Of a DNA stretch of 21,042 bases, positions 7,426-14,289 are shown in pieces. The stretch comes from a virus. A model generated the notes under the pieces. It was not told the DNA's origin, searched no databases, and saw nothing but the letters and a program-made list of their open reading frames with translations. The translations under genes were made by a program, and so were the position numbers. Location of the stretch: positions 1 through 21,042 of IMG/VR virus record IMGVR_UViG_3300032092_000313, one strand, 5' to 3'. Numbering within the stretch: position 1 is the stretch's first letter; the number at the start of each line of letters is the position of its first letter.

Positions 7426-8481
7426 TTACCTAGGGTCGTAACCGCCACTCATATCTTCAAAGCCTGAAGAACTTCCGTAATAACCGCCTGATGTATCAAT
7501 GTCAGGATTATAAGCAAAACCGCTACCGCTACCTGTTCCCATTGGATAGTATGCAGATGCCGTAGATTGTGGTGCTGGTGCTTGTTTCTGACCAAACCCA
7601 AGATTCTTAAAGAAACTGTTCATTAGGTTCTGGCCTGCTAACTGATTAGCGGCAATCTGCTGTTGTCTGCCACCAAGTTGAGTAGATGCCGCAGCCATTC
7701 CTCCCTGTAACAGAGCTTGACCAGCCTGTGCGCCAGCAGTGGCTGATCTACCGCCCAACTGAGCACCGATGTCCAGAGGCTGTAGTGCTGCCTGCTCAAG
7801 CAATTGAGACACACCAAACTGAGTCTGGAACGGTGCCAACGCTGATGTCTGTAATCTACCGGCTTCACCAAACAATCCAGTGCCGTAAGCAATACGGTCC
7901 CTAGCAGCCTGCTCTGCCTGTGCAGCTAGTTGAAGGTCTTGTGTACGTCTTGCTGTAGCCAACGCAGCCAACTCAGGCTGACCAATGTCACCAATGTTGA
8001 GGCCTGCACGACCACGACCAAACACAGAAGCCCCTAATCTTGCCTCTTCACGTTGACGAACAGGTTCAATCATTGCATACTGTTCTTGCAGATACTTGTT
8101 CCGGGCCTGTTCTGGTGTCTGTGCAAGGTACTGTTGACCTAGACCAAACAATGTCTCAGAAGGCGCTACAGCACGTTCAGCAAGCCCTAGACTGTCTCCA
8201 TAGAGTGCAGATAGCCTTTGTTGAAGTGCCTGTACCTCTGGCGATGCAGCATAACTAGCGCCGCTAAGACGGCCTTCAGGACCATACTGGAACTGTGATT
8301 GACCAAACCTAGTAGAGATCCCTACAGGCCGAAAGCGAGCCTCTTCAGCCGCTATTCGTGCAGCTTCCAACTGAGCCTGAGCCGCTTCTCTACTCGCAGC
8401 AGCTTGCTGTTTAGCCGCTGATCTAGAGGCACTTGCCCCTATTAAACTACTACCTATCGCTGCTGCAGCCATGAAAGGCAT
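7426..8481 (-). CDS. Putative internal virion protein (gp14/gp7-like), 351 aa
   Basis: The N-terminus MPFMAAAAIGSSLIGASASR is a small hydrophobic Ala/Gly segment followed by an alanine-rich amphipathic helix (QQAAASREAAQAQLEAARIA), the usual opening of small ejection proteins that insert in the host envelope. The body has repeated short helices and Gly-rich turns (GASVFGRGRAGLNIGDIG). The C-terminal 55 residues are low complexity and rich in Ser, Gly and Tyr (YYPMGTGSGSGFAYNPD, GGYYGSSSGFEDMSGGYDPR), probably disordered. AAGGAG precedes the ATG. I recall this N-terminal arrangement from marine podovirus structural proteins. Function is inferred from composition and position. Confidence 0.65.
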   Translation of the reverse strand: MPFMAAAAIGSSLIGASASRSAAKQQAAASREAAQAQLEAARIAAEEARFRPVGISTRFGQSQFQYGPEGRLSGASYAASPEVQALQQRLSALYGDSLGLAERAVAPSETLFGLGQQYLAQTPEQARNKYLQEQYAMIEPVRQREEARLGASVFGRGRAGLNIGDIGQPELAALATARRTQDLQLAAQAEQAARDRIAYGTGLFGEAGRLQTSALAPFQTQFGVSQLLEQAALQPLDIGAQLGGRSATAGAQAGQALLQGGMAAASTQLGGRQQQIAANQLAGQNLMNSFFKNLGFGQKQAPAPQSTASAYYPMGTGSGSGFAYNPDIDTSGGYYGSSSGFEDMSGGYDPR

Positions 8482-8485
8482 AATA

Positions 8486-8779
8486 TTACTCCTTAATTAA
8501 AACTTCATCAATGTTGTTAATGTCTGTTTCGTTGGTAGCATGGATACAGTACCAAACACAGTCCTCTAATGCTAAGACACCATGATGTTTATCGGCTTTG
8601 ATATTAAAACAATGTGGTGCTTCAATATCAAAAACTTCATCATCTACTACAACTTTTACCTTGCCCTTAGCAAGAATAGACAGATGGTCATATTTATGCT
8701 TGTGCTGAATAATCTGTGTACCCTTTGGAAACTGTGTTTCCTTAGCATACAAGTTATCTGAAAAATGATGTGTAATCAT
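8486..8779 (-). CDS. Small single-domain cupin protein
   Basis: The 97-aa product has a cupin motif 1 written as G20-x5-H26-x-H28-x3-H32-x5-G38 (in GTQIIQHKHKYDHLSILAKG), with His32 in place of the usual Glu, and a weak motif 2 around APHCFNIKADKHHGV with H65/H66. These histidines could hold one divalent metal. Predicted strands fill the length, giving one complete small barrel. The start overlaps the stop of the collar-fibre gene (TAAATG), so the two are coupled. It may bind metal in the virion, modify a fibre or act as a small enzyme on a sugar or acid; the substrate is unknown. Confidence 0.72.
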   Translation of the reverse strand: MITHHFSDNLYAKETQFPKGTQIIQHKHKYDHLSILAKGKVKVVVDDEVFDIEAPHCFNIKADKHHGVLALEDCVWYCIHATNETDINNIDEVLIKE

Positions 8780-9424
8780 TTAAGCCTTCATAATATATGC
8801 AAGTGCATAATATGGAGGAAGGTTAGCGTTGGTTCCAGAAACACCAGAAGAAGCAATGCTTATGCCAGTTGTTTGACTTCCAGTGGTGGCGCTTGCATTA
8901 GCAGTAAAACACTGAGTAGCACTTCCCGACTGTGGTGCTGTATTTGTTGCTTTGTCATAAGTATGGGCGTGGCCTGGGTCAGTTATACTGTGTGTATGGC
9001 TTACAACAACAGCATTAGCAGACCCGCCAGTAGCCGCTACAGAATAAGTAGAGCCAGCGCCGACAACAAACCTATCTCTTAGGTCAGGGGTTCCGTTAGA
9101 ACCATTACATAAATACCACCCAGAAGGAACAGATGCTACGGAGCCTGACCAAATAATGATACCGCCACTAGGAAAAGATGCTGCTATAGCGGTAGTAACA
9201 AAGGCTGTACTAGCAATTTGAGTTGTGTTAGTACCAGCAGAGGCTGTAGGCGTTAACGGAGTACCTGTTAAGGTAGGGCTATTGCTGTCTGCCTTGGATG
9301 ATATAGCAGAGGAAATAGCGGTGTATTCAGCATCAATCTCAGTGCCTTTGATGACCTTTGCTGGATTACCAGTGCTAAGACTGTCTTTAGATGCAAAGTT
9401 AGTTGCTTTCGTGTAATTGCTCAT
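8780..9424 (-). CDS. Tail fibre / collar-domain protein, 214 aa
   Basis: Residues 1-60 (TKATNFASKDSLSTGNPAKV, then IKGTEIDAEYTAISSAISSK) match the N-terminal stalk often seen on podovirus fibres. After a Thr/Ser/Ala linker, GGIIIWSGSVASVPSGWYLC and the NGTPDLRDRFVVGAG segment form a phage tail-collar (microcin-type) domain: P-x-G-W-x-x-C-(D/N)-G followed by P-D-L-R-(G/D)-R-F. The His-rich VVSHTHSITDPGHAHTY segment and the terminal NLPPYYALAYIMKA are also typical of this class, where histidines bind ions along the fibre axis. It is likely a trimeric fibre tip or collar attached to the tail. Overlap ATGA with the nozzle gene. Confidence 0.85.
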   Translation of the reverse strand: MSNYTKATNFASKDSLSTGNPAKVIKGTEIDAEYTAISSAISSKADSNSPTLTGTPLTPTASAGTNTTQIASTAFVTTAIAASFPSGGIIIWSGSVASVPSGWYLCNGSNGTPDLRDRFVVGAGSTYSVAATGGSANAVVVSHTHSITDPGHAHTYDKATNTAPQSGSATQCFTANASATTGSQTTGISIASSGVSGTNANLPPYYALAYIMKA

Positions 9425-11286
9425 ACTGTTTTCCCTTGTGCGACATAGACATCGATTTTCTGAATAGAAAGAGGATCACCATTTAATTCTGCTTCTAAAC
9501 CCAACTGTAGAACAGCCCCGTTACCGCCTGCATTGATCTGGAACTGGTCTAGGACAACACCGTTGGAGAACTCAGCAATGTTGTATTCCCCGACATTATA
9601 CTCGTAAACTGTGCCGGTGTCAAGTAATTTCGTCTCACTATTGTAATTTTCTTTGTAATCAAAGCCCCATTTAATGGCTACGGCATCGCCAGAGCCTCCA
9701 ATAACCACAAATCCTATCTTTTTAAGGACTTTTAAGGCTGTTGGGCTACCAAAGTCAAAGTAGTTGGTGTAATACTGTAGACGGTAGGTAGCGGCATTAT
9801 CTAGGTGTCCAAAGTATTTACCAATATACCCAGGCTTGCCTAGCAGCAGTTCCTTAGATTGATTGACAAACAAGGCCTTTGGATCAAGGCTATCCCATAT
9901 AGTGACACGGGCAGAGCCGTCCTGTAGGGCACCCCTCATATCAAAGCAGTAAGTAGCCTTGGTTGCTGGCAGGGTAAGCAGGTAAAAGGCATCCCGGTCA
10001 TAATAGACAGACTTGATGGTGCTGGCTGTCTCTGAGGCTACAGCGGCAATGAGGTCATCACGGACATTCTTAGACACATCCCGCATAGGTAGGGACTTCT
10101 CTTGGATGACCCGCTGGAGACTACGCACGCCAGAGTCAGACAAGAAGATAATATCCGTGCCTGTGTTCTGCACAGAATCCCTAGCAATACAGCCTACATT
10201 GGGGATAAAGTCTGCCAAGGCCAAGGAAGTGACATCTATGGGGTTGCTATAGATAGCAATGTTGTTCCTACCAAAGATGATTAGGAAGCCGTTGTGGGCC
10301 GCTAGAGCGATAATCTGGTCATTATTAGGGAACACAGAATTGATCGATAGAGAACCTGAATCACCGCCTTGGAAGTCAGAGCCATCCAAGAGCCTGCTAA
10401 AGTACACAGTCTGCCTGTCGCCAACAAGGTCTGCCATCCAGATACGACCATAGGCAGCCAAGGCACAGTTAGGCTTAAAGTCTGCTATAGAGTAGCCTGT
10501 TGGCAACGTACCAATGTCTCCTAACTGCTGAAAGCCAAAGGAGCCAGAATGTGAGTGTGGATTAGCAATAGTGGTCACTGTGCTGGTCAAAGAATTACCA
10601 ACTGTGTAACCTGTGCCCGGAGTAGAGACTGTTACAGTGGCAATGCCGGTACCACTTAAGGTTGCTACAGTCAGTTCAGCACCAGCGCCAGAACCGCCTG
10701 CTAAGGTCAATATATCGCCTACATTGTATCCAGAACCAGCAGTAGTCACCGTTACAGTCGCTATTGGACCAGTACCGCCACCACCGCTAATCGTAGCCAC
10801 AGAAAAGGCAGCACCAGTGCCCGGAGTAGGCAGGTTGTGGTAGACCAGTACAGGGTGTCCTGTCTGTACCATATAGGCATGGGAAACAGCGTCAGCACCG
10901 TCACCATAGGGCAGAGCCGCAGCTTGCCAGTTATTTCCTGTTATCGTGTAAGACACATCAGCGGTATTGGCCTGTGTTCTGACAGTCTTGGTGGTCATGG
11001 TTGTGGTGCCAGTAAACAGTTTATTGTTACCGGCACTGATGGTCTGGTTACCACCAACGTCAATCATCTCAAATATAAACTCTACAGGGTTAGCAGCACC
11101 TAAGTCTGTGTTGACTGCCGAGTTTACAGGAGTCCAGCCACGCCTTGCACCAATACGACCATACCTATCGATAACACAGTTCTGTGCCTTCAGAGCATAG
11201 CCTGAAGACAACTGAATACTGCTTTCTTGCGTGTTTAGGCCTAGAAAGCCTGGAGCAGCAATAGTAGCGGTCTGTATTCTTTTCAT
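9421..11286 (-). CDS. Tail nozzle protein (T7 gp12 / P22 gp10-like)
   Basis: The 621-aa protein should form the hexameric nozzle that closes the short tail below the adaptor ring. The N-terminal part, with FLGLNTQ, LSSGYALKAQNCVIDRYGRI and GARRGW (residues 14-51), is the conserved start of podovirus tail tubular B proteins. Blocks such as YGRIWMADLVGDRQTVYFSR, NDQIIALAAHNGFLIIFGRN and RDSVQNTGTDIIFLSDSG are beta-propeller blades typical of this fold. An extra Gly/Thr/Val-rich repeat region (about 156-240) with two GxGYxVGxxLT units interrupts the N-terminal half. Its ATG shares a base with the stop of the adaptor gene (TAATG). Confidence 0.85.
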   Translation of the reverse strand: MKRIQTATIAAPGFLGLNTQESSIQLSSGYALKAQNCVIDRYGRIGARRGWTPVNSAVNTDLGAANPVEFIFEMIDVGGNQTISAGNNKLFTGTTTMTTKTVRTQANTADVSYTITGNNWQAAALPYGDGADAVSHAYMVQTGHPVLVYHNLPTPGTGAAFSVATISGGGGTGPIATVTVTTAGSGYNVGDILTLAGGSGAGAELTVATLSGTGIATVTVSTPGTGYTVGNSLTSTVTTIANPHSHSGSFGFQQLGDIGTLPTGYSIADFKPNCALAAYGRIWMADLVGDRQTVYFSRLLDGSDFQGGDSGSLSINSVFPNNDQIIALAAHNGFLIIFGRNNIAIYSNPIDVTSLALADFIPNVGCIARDSVQNTGTDIIFLSDSGVRSLQRVIQEKSLPMRDVSKNVRDDLIAAVASETASTIKSVYYDRDAFYLLTLPATKATYCFDMRGALQDGSARVTIWDSLDPKALFVNQSKELLLGKPGYIGKYFGHLDNAATYRLQYYTNYFDFGSPTALKVLKKIGFVVIGGSGDAVAIKWGFDYKENYNSETKLLDTGTVYEYNVGEYNIAEFSNGVVLDQFQINAGGNGAVLQLGLEAELNGDPLSIQKIDVYVAQGKTV

Positions 11287-11945
11287 TAAATTGAACCCCA
11301 GATGAGTTCTTCAGGGTAACGGTTAGCCTCAGCAGCTATGTGGTCTGACAGAGACTGGCGATACAACTCATAAGCCTCGGCGCTATTGAGACCGTTGTCC
11401 TCACCACGCTCATTCAAGGCCTTGGCGTAGGCTAGGAAGATCACAGGCTCTGATGGAACCTTGATCTGTGTAGCAGAAGCAGTAAACTCTGCCTGTGGCT
11501 TGATAACGTTAAAGTAGATGTTATAGGCACCATCAGGGATAGGATATAGGTCTACCTGTGTGTCTCCGTTGGAGTCTACGCCGTTAAAGTTATAACGGTC
11601 AGGAGCACCAACTAAGACTGTTCCGCTGTTCAAGAACAGTTCATCCATCTTCCTAGTTGTCTCATAGTTTAAGAACCAGTCAGACTCTGAGTTAATAACA
11701 TCGATGACCTTAAACCGCTGACCGATACCAGTTAACACATAGTTAAACAAGTTAGCAGAGGTAGTCACCGTCAGTGTCTCAGACAGAGCATTCCAAGTGT
11801 AAGAATCCTCAACCTGCCGTTTAGCATCGTTGACGAACCTACCGATAAGTTTAGAATAGGCGTTGTCAGTAACGGCAGTAACCTCTGGCTCACGCAAGCG
11901 AACCAAGGTTTCATTGACAAGTTCTAAGTAAGTTTTGTTGGCCAT
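11286..11945 (-). CDS. Tail adaptor protein (T7 gp11 / tail tubular A-like)
   Basis: The 219-aa product starts with helices (YLELVNETLVRLREPEVTAV, then SKLIGRFVNDAKRQVEDSYT) and continues with WNALSETLTVTTSANLFNY, a beta-rich middle and PSEPVIFLAYAKALNERGED near the C-terminus. This arrangement, a helical adaptor plus a beta insertion and a length near 200, is that of gp11-type head-to-tail adaptors, which form a 12-fold ring between portal and nozzle. Adjacency to the nozzle gene, as in T7 (genes 11 and 12), supports it. It is the clearest sign of podovirus morphology in the window. Confidence 0.88.
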   Translation of the reverse strand: MANKTYLELVNETLVRLREPEVTAVTDNAYSKLIGRFVNDAKRQVEDSYTWNALSETLTVTTSANLFNYVLTGIGQRFKVIDVINSESDWFLNYETTRKMDELFLNSGTVLVGAPDRYNFNGVDSNGDTQVDLYPIPDGAYNIYFNVIKPQAEFTASATQIKVPSEPVIFLAYAKALNERGEDNGLNSAEAYELYRQSLSDHIAAEANRYPEELIWGSI

Positions 11946-12191
11946 TTAACAGTCCCATTTCTTTAGTGCTAGAGCCTTCCTTGTTGGTCTGCCTTTGGAG
12001 TCCTTCATAGGGCCAGGAACACCACTCATACGAGCACAGAAAGACTTCCTACGAGCAGCCTTCTTAGGAGACTTTGCAGCCTCTTTAGAAGACACTGGAG
12101 GCTTCAGGTTAGCGCCTTCCTTGTTCTTAAAGTATGCCCTGCCTTTGGCATTTAAGCCACCTTCTGGGTTCTGATATACTTTTTTTACCAT
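11946..12191 (-). CDS. DUF6321-like basic protein, 81 aa
   Basis: The protein carries NPEGGLNAKGRAYF near the start, RRKSFCARMSGVPGPMKD in the middle and GRPTRKALALKKWDC at the end, an order of motifs I associate with DUF6321 proteins of aquatic phages. Roughly 30% of residues are Lys or Arg, and two cysteines (C52 and the terminal C81) are present. The high charge suggests nucleic-acid contact, perhaps as a packaged DNA-binding protein or a late accessory factor. The ATG shares its last base with the stop of the upstream mini-gene (TAATG). No function is known to me. Confidence 0.75.
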   Translation of the reverse strand: MVKKVYQNPEGGLNAKGRAYFKNKEGANLKPPVSSKEAAKSPKKAARRKSFCARMSGVPGPMKDSKGRPTRKALALKKWDC

Positions 12192-12334
12192 TATTTTTTC
12201 GCAGTCTTCTTAGCTTGTTTGAACGCCTTAGCTGTAGGAGCACCTTTGGAGCCGACCTTACGCATCTTCTCACCACTGCCTGCAGCTATCCGTTTACGTT
12301 TTGCATTGATATTGGCATAGAGTCCGGGCTTCAT
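12191..12334 (-). CDS. Basic mini-protein, 47 aa
   Basis: The product starts [20 protein letters not shown] and continues [20 protein letters not shown]. Of its 47 residues 15 are Lys or Arg. Its stop shares a base with the next start, and its own ATG overlaps the stop of the gene before it (ATGA). The regular pattern GEKMRK(P/V)G..GAPT recurs in small phage proteins as I remember them, so I consider it real although it is short. It is predicted to be helical and to bind nucleic acid or an acidic partner. The function is unknown. Confidence 0.72.
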   Translation of the reverse strand: MKPGLYANINAKRKRIAAGSGEKMRKVGSKGAPTAKAFKQAKKTAKK

Positions 12335-12471
12335 TTCTTAGCCTTTGTCTTTGCTTTCCGAGCCGTAGACAGAGCAATCGCAATAGCCTGCTTCTGCGGC
12401 TTCCCAGACTTCATCTCTTTACGAATGTTCTCAGAGACGGTCTTTTGTGAGTAACCCTTCTTGAGTGGCAT
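12331..12471 (-). CDS. Basic mini-protein, 46 aa
   Basis: The product starts [20 protein letters not shown], then [20 protein letters not shown] and KTKAKK. Thirty percent of the residues are Lys or Arg. The pattern 'MPLKKG.S.KT(I/V)SENI..E...GKPQKQA(I/V)AIAL' is one I know from many phage and bacterial mini-proteins of unknown role. Overlaps on both sides (ATGA downstream, TAATG upstream) show that it sits in a coupled string of small genes. A helix-turn arrangement is likely; DNA or RNA binding is a guess. Confidence 0.75.
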   Translation of the reverse strand: MPLKKGYSQKTVSENIRKEMKSGKPQKQAIAIALSTARKAKTKAKK

Positions 12472-12641
12472 TATTTCATCCTCTTTGCTTTTTTCTCTTT
12501 TGCTTCCATAGCTTTAGTCTCTTTGCCTTCGTGCATCTTCATGCCCTTGGCAGACTTGTAGCCTTCTTTCTTAGCATAGGACTCGGCGGCTTTTTTACCT
12601 TTAGAGGTATATGGGAACTTCTTCTTTCCGACCATTGGCAT
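12471..12641 (-). CDS. Basic mini-protein, 56 aa
   Basis: The product starts [20 protein letters not shown] and continues [20 protein letters not shown], with 19 Lys or Arg residues of 56. The 'GKKKFPYT..G...A' opening is a recurrent feature of small phage proteins. It is first of the four coupled basic genes and has its own strong ribosome binding site, AAGGAG, which overlaps the stop of the gene before it. The C-terminal half is a charged helix of alternating Lys and Glu. No function is known. Confidence 0.72.
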   Translation of the reverse strand: MPMVGKKKFPYTSKGKKAAESYAKKEGYKSAKGMKMHEGKETKAMEAKEKKAKRMK

Positions 12642-12647
12642 ACTATT

Positions 12648-12653
12648 CTCCTT
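12648..12653 (-). promoter_or_regulatory. Strong ribosome binding site overlapping a stop codon
   Basis: AAGGAG on the leftward strand lies six bases before the ATG of the 56-aa basic gene and shares bases with the TAA of the upstream gene (TAAGGAG). It should let ribosomes that finish the upstream gene start the basic mini-gene string efficiently. Confidence 0.7.
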
Positions 12654-13008
12654 AAATGTTAAATTGTACTGCGCTCTTTGGTGTAACCTCTAAAGTAATA
12701 ATGTAGGTAAAACTAGAACCAGTTTCAGATAGCAATCTAATCTCATCGCCCTCTTCAAGCACAACATTTTCATTTGTGCCGCCACCAAACTGTAATGTCT
12801 TTTTAGCATCCACATTAACTGCATCAAAAATAGTTACTTCAGTATTATTGTGTTTGTTATACCACCAAGCACTAATTGATTTATTACTTCCAAGATGATT
12901 AGATAAAAACAATAGTTGCCAATAAGCAGAGTTCTTTGTAGGAACTGTGTATACTGTTGTTTTTGTATTTGGTGTTAGAGCACCGCCAGCACTTATTTTT
13001 CTGCTCAT
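12652..13008 (-). CDS. Small beta-rich virion-type protein, 118 aa
   Basis: The sequence, MSRKISAGGALTPNTKTTVY, TVPTKNSAYWQLLFLSNHLG and later VVLEEGDEIRLLSETGSSFT, alternates polar and hydrophobic residues in short predicted strands and looks like one beta-sandwich. Proteins of this type occur among late genes of marine phages and may be head or fibre decoration subunits. The start lies two bases after the stop of the XhlA-like gene, inside the same coupled string. I do not know a named family, and no catalytic residues stand out. Confidence 0.6.
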   Translation of the reverse strand: MSRKISAGGALTPNTKTTVYTVPTKNSAYWQLLFLSNHLGSNKSISAWWYNKHNNTEVTIFDAVNVDAKKTLQFGGGTNENVVLEEGDEIRLLSETGSSFTYIITLEVTPKSAVQFNI

Positions 13009-13009
13009 C

Positions 13010-13177
13010 TTAACCTACTTTAAGAACTAAACTGAGTAACAGAATTACGATGAAACCAGTAGTCCCAAGCAGGATCTGTTCTAGTCTCTTTAGCCTAGCA
13101 TTGATGCCTGCATAGCGTTCAGCGCAGACTGCTTCATGGGTGTCAAGTTGTCCTTTAACTTGGTCTATTGGTGACAT
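13010..13177 (-). CDS. XhlA-like small membrane protein, 55 aa
   Basis: The product starts MSPIDQVKGQLDTHEAVCAE, has an amphipathic helix (RYAGINARLKRLEQILLGTT) and ends in one membrane span (GFIVILLLSLVLKVG, about 41-55). A charged helix with a conserved Glu/Arg pattern followed by a single C-terminal span is the layout of haemolysin XhlA-type proteins, which act with holins in lysis. It is remote from the holin-endolysin pair by about 9 kb. It starts three bases after the oxygenase gene ends. An alternative is an anchor for virion assembly. Confidence 0.68.
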   Translation of the reverse strand: MSPIDQVKGQLDTHEAVCAERYAGINARLKRLEQILLGTTGFIVILLLSLVLKVG

Positions 13178-13179
13178 CA

Positions 13180-13752
13180 CTATCTCCACTTTGGTCCTTC
13201 CATCCAGGCTACTAGCGAGTGTCTAGTGCCTTTGGTGACTGGGTTTACCTTATGAACTACGAAGGAAGGAAACACTAAAACAGTTCCTTGTGTTCTTAGG
13301 TGCTCTTGTTTGGGGCTACCGAGATGTAACGGCTGCATCTCAAACTCACCGCCTTCATACTCTTCTGGGCTAGACAGTTGGCACACCAGAGATAACTTCC
13401 TGTGTACTTGTCTACCATCATCCCAATTTACATCATTGTGCCAATTATAATAACCTTGGTCTTCTGCGTTGTACTCTGTAAACTGAATCTCGTTTAAGTG
13501 CCACAACTCAGATCCAAAGGCATTATGATTAGAAACATGAAACAGATTAGTTAGTTCATGGTACAGCCAACCAAGATCTTTATTGTCTCTAGTAATCCAC
13601 CTAACCTTACTTCTACGGATCTTGGTGTCTACGTTAGAGCCTTGGAAACCAACTATTGCATCCTGCGGTTCTATCTCTTTTGCCTGCTCTACTATAGTGC
13701 TACAAAGTTCTTTAGTGTACCTCTGTTGCCACATCTGCCACATTGCATTCAA
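13180..13752 (-). CDS. 2-oxoglutarate/Fe(II) dioxygenase, prolyl-4-hydroxylase type
   Basis: The 190-aa enzyme would use 2-oxoglutarate, O2 and Fe(II) to hydroxylate a protein side chain or similar substrate. The metal triad is visible: H105 and D107 in YYNWHNDVNW, and H167 in FPSFVVHKV. R177 in TKGTRHSLVAW binds the 2-oxoglutarate carboxylate. RKLSLVCQLSSPEEYEGGEF and GTVLVFPSF are the double-stranded beta-helix strands typical of prolyl 4-hydroxylases and P4H-like phage enzymes. Start: TTG at 13750-13752 is chosen because an AAAGGAAA sequence lies six bases upstream; the in-frame ATG at 13741-13743 would be too far (15 bases) and shortens the protein by three residues. It reads in the same direction as the collagen-like fibre gene, about 3.4 kb downstream of it; a role in hydroxylating that fibre is inference. 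Confidence 0.85.
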   Translation of the reverse strand: MNAMWQMWQQRYTKELCSTIVEQAKEIEPQDAIVGFQGSNVDTKIRRSKVRWITRDNKDLGWLYHELTNLFHVSNHNAFGSELWHLNEIQFTEYNAEDQGYYNWHNDVNWDDGRQVHRKLSLVCQLSSPEEYEGGEFEMQPLHLGSPKQEHLRTQGTVLVFPSFVVHKVNPVTKGTRHSLVAWMEGPKWR

Positions 13753-14280
13753 TTAGTTTCCTTTAGGCCAGTCCTGTGAGCCTACCACAGCAATTAAGGC
13801 TTCTACGTCTGTGCATGCAGTGATAGCAACTTCAAGCCTGTCGCACTCGGCCACGATATCCGCACGCTTTGTGACCACATCTGCGGGGATAGCGACATTG
13901 CGTTCAGCCTTCCTGACCACCATCCAATCAGTCTGGGCAAGCATCTTACCAGCCGTGTCTTTGACCTGTGCGGTCCATTGGCTCTTGAGTCCCTTTGTTA
14001 CTAGACGCTCTGCTGAGTCAACCATAGCTGGTTTACCATCAACCACGCCTAAGACTTTAACATAGAGAGGGTTACCCTGCTCGTCAGACTCCTCACGGTC
14101 ATTCAGAAGTTTAGGATTGCCTACGCCCCAATAAAATCTTTGATCGTAGTCAGGTGCGTCTGCTACCTCAGTCACGCCTAACTGCTCACGCAGGGCTGGG
14201 TCTCTAAGGTGCGGGTAGCGAATGCCACCGATGACTTGTTCAGAGTCGATTGAGATTACTACGTTATTGAGTAAAAACAT
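13753..14280 (-). CDS. Fibre/tail assembly chaperone-like protein, 175 aa
   Basis: The N-terminal half (GGIRYPHLRDPALREQLGVT and YDQRFYWGVGNPKLLNDREE) is a small domain often found in proteins encoded next to fibres. The C-terminal part (MLAQTDWMVVRKAERNVAIP, then TKRADIVAECDRLEVAITAC and a final DWP) follows the 'L..tDW...R......P......R..i' pattern of phage tail assembly chaperones and DUF4376-like proteins. Position directly after the large adhesin gene, with its own AGGAG site, matches the usual fibre-chaperone pairing (as in T4 gp38 or lambda Tfa). It probably helps fold or trimerise the adhesin and may not be in the virion. Confidence 0.68.
   Translation of the reverse strand: MFLLNNVVISIDSEQVIGGIRYPHLRDPALREQLGVTEVADAPDYDQRFYWGVGNPKLLNDREESDEQGNPLYVKVLGVVDGKPAMVDSAERLVTKGLKSQWTAQVKDTAGKMLAQTDWMVVRKAERNVAIPADVVTKRADIVAECDRLEVAITACTDVEALIAVVGSQDWPKGN
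13757..13764 (-). promoter_or_regulatory. Ribosome binding site that selects a TTG start
   Basis: AAAGGAAA on the leftward strand lies at the right distance (six bases from AGGA) from TTG 13752-13750 of the oxygenase gene, but 15 bases from its first in-frame ATG. This supports the TTG start. Confidence 0.6.
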
Positions 14281-14289
14281 TTGTTGCTC

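Noticed and set aside
13741-13743. ATG as start of the oxygenase gene
   Set aside because: The only ribosome binding site is 15 bases away from this ATG but six bases from the in-frame TTG, so TTG was preferred; the ATG remains possible.
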